A stretch of 64,000 nt of DNA from Adlercreutzia rubneri (lineage in GTDB: Bacteria > Actinomycetota > Coriobacteriia > Coriobacteriales > Eggerthellaceae), in assembly GCF_009755265.1 (NCBI RefSeq), contig NZ_WPOO01000003.1, positions 119,408-183,407 of the forward strand. Reading direction: 5' to 3'. The notes below the pieces were generated by a model. It did no database searches, was not told where the DNA came from, and was given only the letters and a program-made list of their open reading frames with translations. Below, in pieces: positions 7,300 to 16,295 of this stretch (the stretch's first letter is position 1; each line of letters opens with the position of its first letter). The position numbers were made by a program, and so were the translations under genes.

Positions 7300-10194
7300 T
7301 TAAGCCTCCTGTCCGTTGTCGGCACCGGGCACCACATAGGCGGCCGTGCCCTCGGCGTCTATACCCGCGGCCAGAAACGGCCCGCGCTCGAAGTCTTCCA
7401 CCAACGGCTCGCCGTCGTACTTCTCAATCTCGATGAGCAGGCTGTTGTACCCGTCCACCTGGGGGAAGTAGTTCGACTGCAGGCCGTCGGAGAGCATCTG
7501 CTCGCTCCCGCCGCGGTCGATGATGTTCTCGGGGTCGGACTCGTCGAACACCGAGTGCACGCCGTGGGGAATGCCCACCACGCCGGGCATGTAGCCCTGC
7601 ATGGGCTGGGCGATTCTCAGCATGCTGCCGAAGTCGTTGAAGCAGCGCACCGTGTCGCCGGCTTTGATGCCGCGGGCCTCGGCGTCTTCCACGCTCATGA
7701 ACACTGGGTTGCGGAAGGCCTCCTGGGTCCAGGTCATGTTGTCGTAGCAGGTGTGGGCGCGGCGCATGTAGTGCGGCGTGTAGGCCTGCAGCGGGTAAGC
7801 GCCCTTCTCCTTGGCCTCCCAGTTGGCAAACGTCTCCTGGTAGCCGCGGCGCGGCACGAAGTAGTTCGCGTAGGGCTTGATGGGCGTATCGTTCAGACCG
7901 ATGCGGTTCACGTTGTCGGCCTTGTACTGGCAGTAGATCTCCAGTTTGCCCGACACCGACGGGCGCGGCCAGGCCGGGTCGGCCACGACGACCGACTCGC
8001 CGTCCTCGCCGATTCCCAGCTTGTCGTCGCGGTAGCCCACGTAGTTGCGCGGATCGCCCTCCGAGCGCTCAACCACATAGCTTCCGTCGGCCATGAACTG
8101 GTCGAAGGCGACCTTGCCCTCCTGGGCCGGGTAGCTCGCGTGGTACTTCTCGTTGTCGGCCTCGGTCCAGGTGATGACCGGCTCCCACTTCGTCGCGTCC
8201 TCATTCAGCACGCGCATGCCGAGGAAGTAGCCAAGCCACTGGTCGTAGTTGCTCTTCGGGTAGGCGTCGTCGGGGTTATACCCCATGCGCTCGATGATCT
8301 CGCGGAAGACGCGCTTCTCCTCGCGGGCCTCGTACATCGGCTTCACCAGGGGCTTCCAAGCAAGCAGGGCGTCCTTGCGCTGCTTCTGGCCGTTGCCGTC
8401 GCCAAACGGGCTCGGCCAGGACAGCTCGCCCCAAGACTCGTCGTCGTTGCCCTCCCAGTGGGTGCACACCGGCAGGATGATGTCGGCGAACTGGGCCGTG
8501 AGCGAGAACTTGATCTCGAAGGACACGCAAGTGTCGGCCGCGCGCATGACCTTGATGGCCGTGGCGAGGTTGCCGCGCGTCTGCATGAAGTTCGAGTTTG
8601 TCTGCACAAGTATGCGCGGGTTCACCGGCATCTCGCGGGCCTCGTGGTAGACCGGCGTGTTGGCGCGCAGCTTCGTCGGGTCGCCCACCACGTCGCTGGA
8701 GCCAAGGTCGTAGGGGCCCTCCGAGGAGGACAGGTACTTGCCGTCGGCAAGCGAGCTCCACCAGGAATTGCCCTCGATGTTGCGGTTGGGGCCCGTGGCG
8801 GCGGGGCTGCCCACCAGGTTGTCCACATAGCCGTAGTCGCCGCCGACGTGCTGGATGAGCCGGTAGCCCGAGTCGCCCGCATCCCACGTGTAGATGGCCG
8901 CCGAACCATGGCCGCTCTTGCCGAAGTGCCCGCCCAAGGCCGACACCGTCATGAAGGCCTGGGAGAGGTTCTCGGCGCCCAGGTAGCGAGAGGCGGCGTA
9001 GCTGTGCAGGAACATGACGGCGTTGTTCTTGCCGGCCATCTCGGCGTACCAGGTAATGTCCTCAACCGGCGTGCCGCAGATCTCCGTCGCCCATTCCGGC
9101 GTCTTTGGCGTGTTGTCGTAGGCGCCCAGCAGATAGTCGCGGAAGTTCTCGTCGGTGGTGGCGTCGGCGGGCATGGTCTCCGGCGTGAAGCCCACGGTGC
9201 GCTCGTTCACGAAGTCCCAATCGATGATGTCGCCGCGCTCCTCGTCGAGCCGCACCATCTCGTAGGCCACAGCCAGCAGGAAGGCCGTGTCGGTGCCGGG
9301 GCGCACGCGGATCCAGCGGGCGTCCATGGCGGCGGCGGTGGCGTTGTAGTCGGGGCCGACGAACACGAAGTTGACCCCCGCTTTCTGGGCGTTCTTCAGC
9401 CAGTACATGGAGGAGTGCTGCGACCAGGCCGGATTACAGCCGTACAGCACGATGGTGTCGGCGTTGGGCAGATCGTACTTATCGGGCGCCATCATGAGGT
9501 CGGGGTGGTCGCCGTGGGAGTACATGCCCAGTGCTTCCGTTTGGAAGGCCCAGCAGCCGAAGGACTCGCACTCGGTGTTGTACACCGCGCCGCCAATGAC
9601 CGGGAACATGGCGGAGCCGGGGGCCCAGCGCCAGCCGTTGCAGATGACGGCGTCCTGGCCGTACTGCGCGTAGACGCGCTTCAGCTCGTCGGTCACGTAG
9701 GTCAGCGCCTCGTCCCAGCTGATGCGCTCCCACTCGTCCTTGCCGCGCAGCTCGCCGTGGGCGGCCTCGCCGCCACCGGGCTGCCAGCTCTTGCGCTTCA
9801 TGGGGTACTTGATGCGGTCGGCGTTGTACACCTGCTGGCGCAGCGAGCGCCCGCGCAGGCAGCCGCGCTGCTGGGGACAGTCGAAGCTGTCGGCATGGGA
9901 GTCGTCGGTCTTCTGGCGCACCACGACGCCGTCCACCACATACCCCATGTTCAGGCACATCTGGTTGCAGTTCTGGTGGCAGTGGATGGGCATCCACTCG
10001 CCGCGCCCCTCGATGATGGCGGCATCGCTGGCCACCTGATGGGTCGTCGCATTGGCACTGCCGCCGGTCTCGGCCATGTCGGTGGCCGTGCTCGGCGCGC
10101 AGCCGGCAAGCCCGGCCGCCGCCGTGGCGGCCGCAGCGGCGGCGGACGCCTTCAAGAAATCGCGACGCTTCATGCCCTTGTCCAACAGAGCCAT
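7300..10194 (-). CDS. Tat-exported molybdopterin oxidoreductase catalytic subunit
   Basis: A 964-residue DMSO-reductase-family enzyme binding bis-MGD and one [4Fe-4S] cluster. The N-terminus has a Tat signal (KRRDFLKAS, Ala-rich core, LAGC). The cluster motif C-x3-C-x3-C is at HCHQNCNQMC, with the fourth Cys about 30-35 residues on. The C-terminal part has the molydop-binding barrel. The start ATG at 10194 sits 9 bases from GGAGG; GTG 10203 and ATG 10200 are too close to it. Its substrate cannot be read from sequence. In Eggerthellaceae this family includes DMSO/TMAO-type reductases and the catechol dehydroxylases, and the operon form (catalytic-FeS-chaperone) allows either. The divergent LysR gene is the likely regulator. 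Confidence 0.9.
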   Translation of the reverse strand: MALLDKGMKRRDFLKASAAAAAATAAAGLAGCAPSTATDMAETGGSANATTHQVASDAAIIEGRGEWMPIHCHQNCNQMCLNMGYVVDGVVVRQKTDDSHADSFDCPQQRGCLRGRSLRQQVYNADRIKYPMKRKSWQPGGGEAAHGELRGKDEWERISWDEALTYVTDELKRVYAQYGQDAVICNGWRWAPGSAMFPVIGGAVYNTECESFGCWAFQTEALGMYSHGDHPDLMMAPDKYDLPNADTIVLYGCNPAWSQHSSMYWLKNAQKAGVNFVFVGPDYNATAAAMDARWIRVRPGTDTAFLLAVAYEMVRLDEERGDIIDWDFVNERTVGFTPETMPADATTDENFRDYLLGAYDNTPKTPEWATEICGTPVEDITWYAEMAGKNNAVMFLHSYAASRYLGAENLSQAFMTVSALGGHFGKSGHGSAAIYTWDAGDSGYRLIQHVGGDYGYVDNLVGSPAATGPNRNIEGNSWWSSLADGKYLSSSEGPYDLGSSDVVGDPTKLRANTPVYHEAREMPVNPRILVQTNSNFMQTRGNLATAIKVMRAADTCVSFEIKFSLTAQFADIILPVCTHWEGNDDESWGELSWPSPFGDGNGQKQRKDALLAWKPLVKPMYEAREEKRVFREIIERMGYNPDDAYPKSNYDQWLGYFLGMRVLNEDATKWEPVITWTEADNEKYHASYPAQEGKVAFDQFMADGSYVVERSEGDPRNYVGYRDDKLGIGEDGESVVVADPAWPRPSVSGKLEIYCQYKADNVNRIGLNDTPIKPYANYFVPRRGYQETFANWEAKEKGAYPLQAYTPHYMRRAHTCYDNMTWTQEAFRNPVFMSVEDAEARGIKAGDTVRCFNDFGSMLRIAQPMQGYMPGVVGIPHGVHSVFDESDPENIIDRGGSEQMLSDGLQSNYFPQVDGYNSLLIEIEKYDGEPLVEDFERGPFLAAGIDAEGTAAYVVPGADNGQEA

Positions 10195-10265
10195 GAACAT
10201 CACCCTCCTCTTCTCGTGTCTTTTCTGACAACCCGAATCTTACGGAGGGCGCCCCTTCCATAGGT

Positions 10266-10304
10266 AATGCTTATATTGTAATCTTGTAAATGCTTGAAAG
10301 GCAT
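10266..10304. promoter_or_regulatory. Putative LysR site between divergent genes
   Basis: The 196-base gap between the molybdoenzyme and lysR starts holds an AT-rich patch with AATGCTT twice (starting 10266 and 10289). The second belongs to an imperfect dyad with the T-N11-A form, ATGCTT/AGGCAT (10290-10304). This is the expected place for LysR autoregulation and activation of the divergent operon. Confidence 0.4.
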
Positions 10305-10390
10305 GTTCGCGCTACACGTCCTTGCCGATCGAAGGAAACAGACCAGGCAGAGAAGAGCGTCGCGCGAACCGGGGAATCGAAGGGGGAACC

Positions 10391-11302
10391 ATGGAACTGA
10401 GAACGCTCCGCTATTTCGTCACCGTCGTCCGCGAGGGATCCATCACGGCGGCGGCCAAGTCGCTGCATGTCACCCAGCCGACGCTCTCGCGCCAGCTGGC
10501 CGCTTTGGAAGACGAGCTGGGACACCTTCTGTACCAGCGCAACCGCAAGGGTATCGAGCTCACCGAGCAGGGCGTCATCCTGCGCCGCTACGCCGAATCC
10601 ATCCTCGCTTTGGCCGATAAGGCCGAGGAGGAAATCGCCCTTCCCACCCACTCCATCGCCGGCAAGGTGCACATCGCCGCCGGCGAAACCCAGGCCATGG
10701 AGCTTATCGCCGAGGCCATGAAGCGCACGAGCGCCGCCTACCCCGGCATCACTTTCGAGCTGTACAGCGGCACCTCGGCCGACCTCATGGACAACTTCGT
10801 GCGCGGCTTCTACGATTTCCTTCTGGAATGCGAGTTGCGCAGCCATGTGGACATGCACACCTTGCGCCTACCCCACACCGACACGTGGGGTCTCCTTGTC
10901 CGCCGCGACAACCCCCTGGCAGCAAAGGCGGCCGTCATGCCCGAGGACCTGCTGGACCAGCCGCTCATCAGCTCGCGCCAAGGCGTGAAGGTGGGCGTGC
11001 TCGGCCAATGGCTGGGAGACTTGGCCGACGAGATGGACGTGCGCGCCACCTACAACCTGCCACTGAACGCCAAGTTCCTCGTGCGGCAGGGCATCGGTAG
11101 CGCGTTCACCTATCGCGGCCTGTTCGAGGCCAACGAGCTGAGCGACTTGGCTTTCGTACCGCTGTCCCCCACTTTGGAATCCACCCAGGGCCTCGTCTGG
11201 CGCAAGACCCTCCCCACCCGCCAAGCCCAAGCTTTTTTGGATACGTTGAAGGGCCTCTGCGCCGAGCGCGATTTCGAAAATCCGCCGGCAGATGCCAGTT
11301 GA
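10391..11302 (+). CDS. LysR-family transcriptional regulator
   Basis: A 303-residue LysR regulator. The winged HTH occupies residues 1-60 (MELRTLRYFVTVVREGS, then TAAAKSLHVTQPTLSRQ). The rest is the two-lobed effector-binding domain, with the family's helical linker around residues 60-90. ATG 10391 is preceded by AGGGGGAACC. It is divergently transcribed from the molybdopterin operon, the classic arrangement for a regulator of its neighbour, and the effector is plausibly that enzyme's substrate. The stop codon lies inside the first unit of the repeat cluster that follows. Confidence 0.9.
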   Translation: MELRTLRYFVTVVREGSITAAAKSLHVTQPTLSRQLAALEDELGHLLYQRNRKGIELTEQGVILRRYAESILALADKAEEEIALPTHSIAGKVHIAAGETQAMELIAEAMKRTSAAYPGITFELYSGTSADLMDNFVRGFYDFLLECELRSHVDMHTLRLPHTDTWGLLVRRDNPLAAKAAVMPEDLLDQPLISSRQGVKVGVLGQWLGDLADEMDVRATYNLPLNAKFLVRQGIGSAFTYRGLFEANELSDLAFVPLSPTLESTQGLVWRKTLPTRQAQAFLDTLKGLCAERDFENPPADAS

Positions 11303-11422
11303 GGGCAGAAATGGCGCGACGCACCTTCCCAACGCCGGCCATTTCAAGGTTGAACTGGCATTTTCAACCATTTCGGCCCTGAACTGGCACCTTCCATCGG
11401 CCATTTCTGCGTCGAAGTGGCA
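11293..11422. repeat. Cluster of 23-bp palindrome-ended repeats
   Basis: Three direct copies of a 23-bp unit, pattern (A/G)CCATTTC-N5-(T/C)GAA(C/G)TGGCA, lie at 11338-11360, 11367-11389 and 11400-11422. One inverted copy is at 11293-11315, overlapping the lysR stop codon. Unit ends are complementary (GCCA/TGGC), and copies are separated by 6, 10 and 22 bases. Too irregular for CRISPR; it resembles a REP-type or regulatory repeat between converging genes. Confidence 0.65.
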
Positions 11423-11466
11423 TTAGCCCGCCCGAATGCTGAAGACTCCGAAGTTCGCCGGCTCGT

Positions 11467-12612
11467 TTAGCAGCCGAAGAGCTCCTCCGTCTTTTCCATG
11501 CGCTCGATGATCGGCACGTCGAAGGGGCAGCGGGGCTCGCAGTCGCCGCAAGCGATGCAGGCGCCGGCCGTGACGTCCATGGCCTTGTAGTGGGCCGCCA
11601 CCGAGGCGGGCACCTCGCCCGCCATCTCGGCCAAGTCGGCGAACTTGTTGGAAAGCGCGATGTTGATGCCCACCGCACACGGCGCGCAGTGCCCGCAGTA
11701 GGTGCACTGGCCCAGGTAGGCGTGCTTGGGCGCGGCGGCGAGCACGCTCGCGTAGTCGCGCTCGGCGGCCGTGGCATCCCCGTAGGCGAGCGCTTCCTCC
11801 AGCTGCTCCACGGTTTCCACGCCCACCATGACACTTGCCACGGCCGGGCGAGTCAGCGCGTAGTGGATGCACTGCACGGGCGTGAGCGCCACGCCGAAGG
11901 GCGATGCGTCGGCGGAAAGCAGCCGGCCGCCCGCATAGCCCTTCATCACCGTGAGGGCCGTCTCCGTCTGCTCGGCCTTAGCGTACAGGCGGGCGCGCAC
12001 CGGTTCGATGCCGTCGCCGGCCACGTTCTCGTAGTCGCCGAACAGGTCGTTGATGTCCTCGGAGGCCGGCAGCATGTCGAAGGCCGGGTTCAGCGAGAAC
12101 ATGACGACCTCAATCTCCGGCTCGTCGCAGGCGAGCAGCGCCACCTCCGGGTTGTGGGTGGAAAGGCCTACGTGCCCGATCTTGCCAGCGGCCAAAAGCT
12201 CGCGCACGTAGGCGATGAAGGGGCCGTTCATGATGGCACGGAACTCGTCGCAGGCGTCCACGTAGTGGATCATGCCCAGCTCCACGTGGTCGGTGTGCAG
12301 GCGCGCGAGCAAATCCTCGAAGGCCGGGCGCACCTGATCCAGCTCGCGGGTGCGCACGTACTGGCCGTCCTGCCAGGTACTGCCGATGTGCCCCTGGATG
12401 ATCCACTGATCGCGCGTCGGCTCAAGCGCCTCGCCGAGGGCCGAGCGCACCGCCGGGTCGCTCATCCAGCAGTCCACGATGTTCACGCCGGCCGCCGCGC
12501 CCCGGGCGGCCATGGCGTTCACCTCGGCCTGCTCCATCTTGCCGATCCACTCGGCCCCGAACCCGATGACGCTCGCGCGAAGGCCCGTACGGCCCAGCTT
12601 CCGATATTCCAT
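11467..12612 (-). CDS. Aldo/keto-reductase-fold protein with two C-terminal [4Fe-4S] sites
   Basis: A 381-residue TIM-barrel protein that starts MEYRKLGRTGL and ends with a dicluster ferredoxin-type tail (CTYCGHCAPC and CIACGDCEPRCPF). Of the canonical AKR tetrad only the Asp (NIVDCW) and His (MIHYVD) are recognisable. The usual Tyr after Asp is replaced in DCWMSDP, and the usual TK(x)G Lys reads QGHIG. Electron transfer through the FeS tail, rather than plain NADPH hydride chemistry, is likely. The promoter has MerR-type geometry (see 12659-12689). Substrate unknown. Confidence 0.85.
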   Translation of the reverse strand: MEYRKLGRTGLRASVIGFGAEWIGKMEQAEVNAMAARGAAAGVNIVDCWMSDPAVRSALGEALEPTRDQWIIQGHIGSTWQDGQYVRTRELDQVRPAFEDLLARLHTDHVELGMIHYVDACDEFRAIMNGPFIAYVRELLAAGKIGHVGLSTHNPEVALLACDEPEIEVVMFSLNPAFDMLPASEDINDLFGDYENVAGDGIEPVRARLYAKAEQTETALTVMKGYAGGRLLSADASPFGVALTPVQCIHYALTRPAVASVMVGVETVEQLEEALAYGDATAAERDYASVLAAAPKHAYLGQCTYCGHCAPCAVGINIALSNKFADLAEMAGEVPASVAAHYKAMDVTAGACIACGDCEPRCPFDVPIIERMEKTEELFGC

Positions 12613-12658
12613 AGAGCACCTCTCTTCTTCGCAAACCTGTCGTTCCCCGCTGTTGCGT

Positions 12659-12689
12659 ATTAAATCACTTAGAGTAAGCTCCAAGTAAA
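12659..12689 (-). promoter_or_regulatory. MerR-type promoter of the FeS aldo/keto reductase
   Basis: Reading the minus strand: -35 TTTACT (12689-12684), 19-bp spacer, -10 TTTAAT (12664-12659). The dyad ACTTGGAG-N4-CTCTAAGT (12686-12667) fills the spacer. A 19-bp spacer with a centred CTTGGAG-type dyad is the signature of MerR-family activation. No merR gene lies in this window. Confidence 0.65.
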
Positions 12690-12814
12690 TGGAACTCCGT
12701 GAAACCCTTCTGCATTCTCGGCCGTTGACGTCGCGTTGATGCGGCGCGGGCGTACACTGGCGGCGTCAGCGACCTGCGCTGCGACAGGTCCCCCAAGCGC
12801 TGAAGGAGGCGCCC

Positions 12815-14631
12815 ATGCTGAACCATTTCTGCAAGAAACCGCTCTGGGAATGCACGCAAACCCTGGCCGCCGTGGCCCAGGGCCGTACCCCCGCCGACAC
12901 CGTGATCACAGGCGCGCGGCTCGTGAACGTGTGCACGGCCGAAGTGCAAGACGGCATCGACGTGGCCATTGCCGAGGGACGCATCGCCTACGTGGGGCAA
13001 AGCGCCGCCCACTGCATCGGCGAGAGCACCCGGGTCATCGATGCCGCCGGGCAGGTGATCGCCCCGGTTTCCTGGACGGTCACATCCATGTGGAGTCATC
13101 GATGATCGGCGCCGGCGAATACGCCCGCGCCGTCGTGCCCCACGGCACCGTGGGCATCTACTGGGATCCCCACGAGGTGTGCAACGTGCTCGGCCTTCCC
13201 GGCGTGCAAGTGATGATGGAAGACGCCGCGCGCACACCGCTGAAGGCCATGGTGACCACGCCTTCCTGCGTGCCGGCCGTACCCGGCTTCGAGGACACCG
13301 GCGCGGCCGTCGGGCCCGTCGAGATAGCCGAGTCCATGACCTGGGACGGCGTAGTGGGCCTCGGCGAGATGATGAACTTCCCCGGCGTGCTGGCCGGCAC
13401 CGATCACGCCCACGGAGAGCTAGCCGCGACCCTTTCCGCCGACAAGGTGGTCACGGGCCACTACTCCATCCCCGAGACCGATCAGGGGCTGAACGCGTAC
13501 GTCGCCAGCGGCGTGCGTTGCTGCCACGAGTCGACCCGCGCCGAGGACGCGCTCGCAAAGATGCGCCTCGGGCAGTACGCCCAACTGCGCTACGGCTCGG
13601 CGTGGCTCGATCTGCCGAACCTGGCCGCCGCCATCACCGAGACCGGCATCGACACGCGCTTCGCGAACCTCATCTCCGACGACACGCACCCGCACACGCT
13701 CGTCGCCAACGGGCACCTCGACTACATCCTGCGCAAGGCCGTGAAATGCGGCATCGACGTAGTGACCGCCATCCAGATGATGACCATCAACACCGCCACC
13801 TGCTTCCGTATGGACAACGAGCTGGGCTCTATCACCCCGGGCAAGTGCGCCGACATCGTGTTTTTGGACAACCTGGAGGATCTGAACGTCACCCGCGTGC
13901 TCATCGACGGCGACATCGTCGCCGAGAACGACGCGTGCACGTTCGATCTCGCGCCCTTCGCCTACCCGGCCTGGGTGACCCATTCCATGCGCTTAGGGCG
14001 TGCCATCACCCCCGAAACGTTCCGCGTGGCGGCGCCGGCTGGCGCAGATGAGGGCGATGCGGTGACCGTGCGCGTCATCGAGGTGCTGCCGGGCTCGGTT
14101 CCCGACCGCGAGGCTCGCGCCGCGCTCACCGTAACGGACGGAGCCCTGGAAAGCGACCTTGGCCAGGACGTGCTGAAGACCTTCGTGTTCGAGCGCCATC
14201 ACGAGACGGGCACTTTCGGCGTCGGCTTCACCAAGGGCTTCGGCATCAAGCGGGGCGCCATGGCCTCCACCGTGGCCCATGACGCCCACAACCTGCTCGT
14301 GGTGGGCACCAACGATGCGGACATGGCGCTGGCGGCCAACACGCTGGCCGAGGTGGGCGGCGGCATGGTCGTGGTGGCCGACGGCAAGGTGCTGGGGCTC
14401 GTAGAGCTGCCGATCGCCGGCCTCATGAACGACCTGGACGCCCTCGCCATGAGCGAGAAAGTGCATCATTTGGAAGAGACCTGGGCGCAGATCGGCTGCA
14501 CCATGCCCTCCCCCTTCATGACCATGGCGCTCATCCCACTCGCCTGCCTGCCCGAGCTGCGCCTCACCAACCGAGGGCTCGTGGACTGTACCACCTTCCA
14601 GTTCGTCGATCTGGTGGTGGGCGAAGACTAG
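12815..14631 (+). pseudogene. ade: Adenine deaminase, split by one frameshift
   Basis: ATG 12815 follows AAGGAGG and encodes the amidohydrolase N-terminus (MLNHFCKKPLWECTQTLA, TVITGARLVNV). The frame fails at the run of four C (13062-13065). Adding one C restores APGFLDGHIHVESSM, the metal-binding HxH signature of adenine deaminase, and the rest reads intact to 14631 (about 605 residues in all). Downstream motifs fit Ade (GLGEMMNFPGV, ISDDTHP and the C-terminal GFG...GAMASTVAHD block). Intact, the enzyme turns adenine into hypoxanthine and ammonia. Because everything outside the C-run is conserved, a sequencing indel is the simplest explanation. Confidence 0.85.
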
Positions 14632-14661
14632 TCACTTTAAGCAGCACCACACGAAGATATC

Positions 14662-14696
14662 GTGGCGGGCGCCCTCATACCATGGGTGCCCGCCAC
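14662..14696. terminator. Terminator between convergent ade and dtd
   Basis: A 13-bp stem (GTGGCGGGCGCCC with GGGTGCCCGCCAC, one G:T pair) around a 9-nt loop, placed 30 bases after the ade stop and 12 before the dtd stop on the other strand. Probably bidirectional; no T-run. Confidence 0.6.
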
Positions 14697-14708
14697 AACG
14701 CAAGCGCT

Positions 14709-15155
14709 TTAGAGCGTATCCGTATCCAGCACCACCGTAAAGGGGCCGTGGTTCACGAGCGCCACGTCCATCATGGCGCCGAACTCGCCCGTCGCCACCG
14801 CGAAGCCGTCGATGCGGGCCAGCTCGGCGAAGCGCTCGTAAAGCCGCCGGGCCATGGCCGGATCGGCCGCGTCCGTGAACGAGGGGCGATTTCCTTTGCG
14901 GCAATTCGCATACAGGGTGAACTGGCTCACCACGAGCACTTCCCCGCCCACATCGGCCAGGCTCAGGTTCGTTTTTCCCTGCTCATCCTCAAATACGCGC
15001 ATCTTTGCGATCTTGCGCCACAGTCGCACCGCCTCGGCCTCGGTGTCGCCATGCCCCACCCCCAGCAGAATGGCGTAGCCCTTTCCGATAGCGCCAACCG
15101 TCCGCCCTCCAACCGTAACCGCAGCCTCACTCACACATTGCACTACCGCTCGCAT
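14709..15155 (-). CDS. dtd: D-aminoacyl-tRNA deacylase
   Basis: A 148-residue protein that hydrolyses D-amino acids from mischarged tRNA. It begins MRAVVQCVSEAAVTV and carries the two active-site signatures: SQFTLYANCRKGNRPSF (family SQFTL..D...G.RPSF) and, near the end, NHGPFTVVLDT (family N.GP.T). Length matches the family. It starts at ATG 15155 after GGGAAAGGGG; longer in-frame starts reach into non-conserved sequence. It stands alone. Confidence 0.95.
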   Translation of the reverse strand: MRAVVQCVSEAAVTVGGRTVGAIGKGYAILLGVGHGDTEAEAVRLWRKIAKMRVFEDEQGKTNLSLADVGGEVLVVSQFTLYANCRKGNRPSFTDAADPAMARRLYERFAELARIDGFAVATGEFGAMMDVALVNHGPFTVVLDTDTL

Positions 15156-15341
15156 CGCCGCCCCTTTCCCCGAACGCAGCCGCTCGTGCCCGCACTCGCT
15201 CATCTGCGTCGCCATCGAAAAAATGCATGGACATTCTATCGCTTCAGCGCTCCTTTGCCGATGGTTGGCCGATGACTGTTGAAGCGCGTCGTGGGCGGTG
15301 GTATGTTCAAGAAGCAATCATACCGACGAAGGACAGATCCT

Positions 15342-16295
15342 GTGATCATTGGAATTACGACGACGCTGAACGAGGCCGACGGCTTCCAGCGTGTGAATGT
15401 GGAATACATCAACCGTGTGGCGGCCACGGGAGCCGTGCCTATCCTCCTCACCCCTATCGCCGGGGGAGCCGAGGCAAACCGAGAGCACGCCCGCCGCGTC
15501 ATCGATTTGGTGGACGGCCTGCTCATCACCGGAGGAGGTGACGTGCATCCGCGCTACTACGTGCCCGACCCGGCCAAGAACCGCGATGCGCTGGGCCTGG
15601 ACGATCTCGCAGCCATGGGCTGCGGCTCCTCCTCCCATTGTCGCTCCACGGGAGCAAAAGTTCCCTTCTGCGGCCATTACGTGCCCGACCGCACCTTCGA
15701 GGAGGCCATGGATGGCACCTCGACCACAGAAACTGTGGAGTCCCTGGACGGTCGCGACGTGCTGTCCGCCACGGGGCGGCCGCCCATCCCCTGCCTAGAC
15801 GGCCTGCTCGCGGTCTGCGAGGATCGCGACGGCTTCGAGCTGGAACTCGCCCGTCTCGCCCACGAACGCAGCCTGCCCACCCTAGGGATCTGCCGCGGCA
15901 TGCAGGTCATGAACGTGGCCCTCGGCGGCAGTCTTTACCGCGATCTGTACAACTGCGGCGTCACCGAGGCGCAGCATCGGCAGAACCCGCCCTATTACGG
16001 CATATCCCACCAGGTCACCATCGCTAAGGGCAGCTTGCTAGAATCGGTGGTGAGCCCGTCGGGGGATTTCGAGGTGAACTCCATGCATCACCAGGGCGTC
16101 GACCACGTGGCCCCCGGCCTGCTCGTCGCAGCTCGTTCCGAAGATCGGGTGGTGGAAGCCGTGGAAGATCCCGCGAAACCCTTCTTCCTGGGCGTTCAGT
16201 GGCATCCGGAGTACCTCGACCACCATCACGGCCTGTTCAACGCTTTGGCCGCCGCGGCGAATAGTTTCAGGGAAGAGGGAGATGCCGTGCGCTAG
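15342..16295 (+). CDS. Class I glutamine amidotransferase, peptidase C26 (PuuD-like)
   Basis: A 317-residue gamma-glutamyl-gamma-aminobutyrate hydrolase-type protein. GTG 15342 follows AAGGA by 8 bases and gives the family-like start VIIGITTTLNE; ATG 15303 is the alternative. The nucleophile is in LGICRGMQVMN and the catalytic His-Glu in VQWHPE. LITGGGDV is the usual N-terminal loop. It is longer than PuuD (about 254) because of an insertion near residues 90-150 containing three Cys (GCGSSSHC, PFCGHY). It may hydrolyse gamma-glutamyl amides in polyamine or GABA breakdown; the substrate is not proven. Confidence 0.85.
   Translation: MIIGITTTLNEADGFQRVNVEYINRVAATGAVPILLTPIAGGAEANREHARRVIDLVDGLLITGGGDVHPRYYVPDPAKNRDALGLDDLAAMGCGSSSHCRSTGAKVPFCGHYVPDRTFEEAMDGTSTTETVESLDGRDVLSATGRPPIPCLDGLLAVCEDRDGFELELARLAHERSLPTLGICRGMQVMNVALGGSLYRDLYNCGVTEAQHRQNPPYYGISHQVTIAKGSLLESVVSPSGDFEVNSMHHQGVDHVAPGLLVAARSEDRVVEAVEDPAKPFFLGVQWHPEYLDHHHGLFNALAAAANSFREEGDAVR

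Noticed and set aside
6838..10263. Very long plus-strand open frame (1141 codons) opposite the molybdopterin operon
   Set aside because: It is an antisense frame produced by high-GC codon bias; its translation is low-complexity His/Val/Gly/Ala-rich, and the opposite strand encodes clear enzymes.
11293..11422. CRISPR array
   Set aside because: Units are only 23 bp, spacers 6-22 bases and uneven, one unit is inverted, and there are no cas genes.
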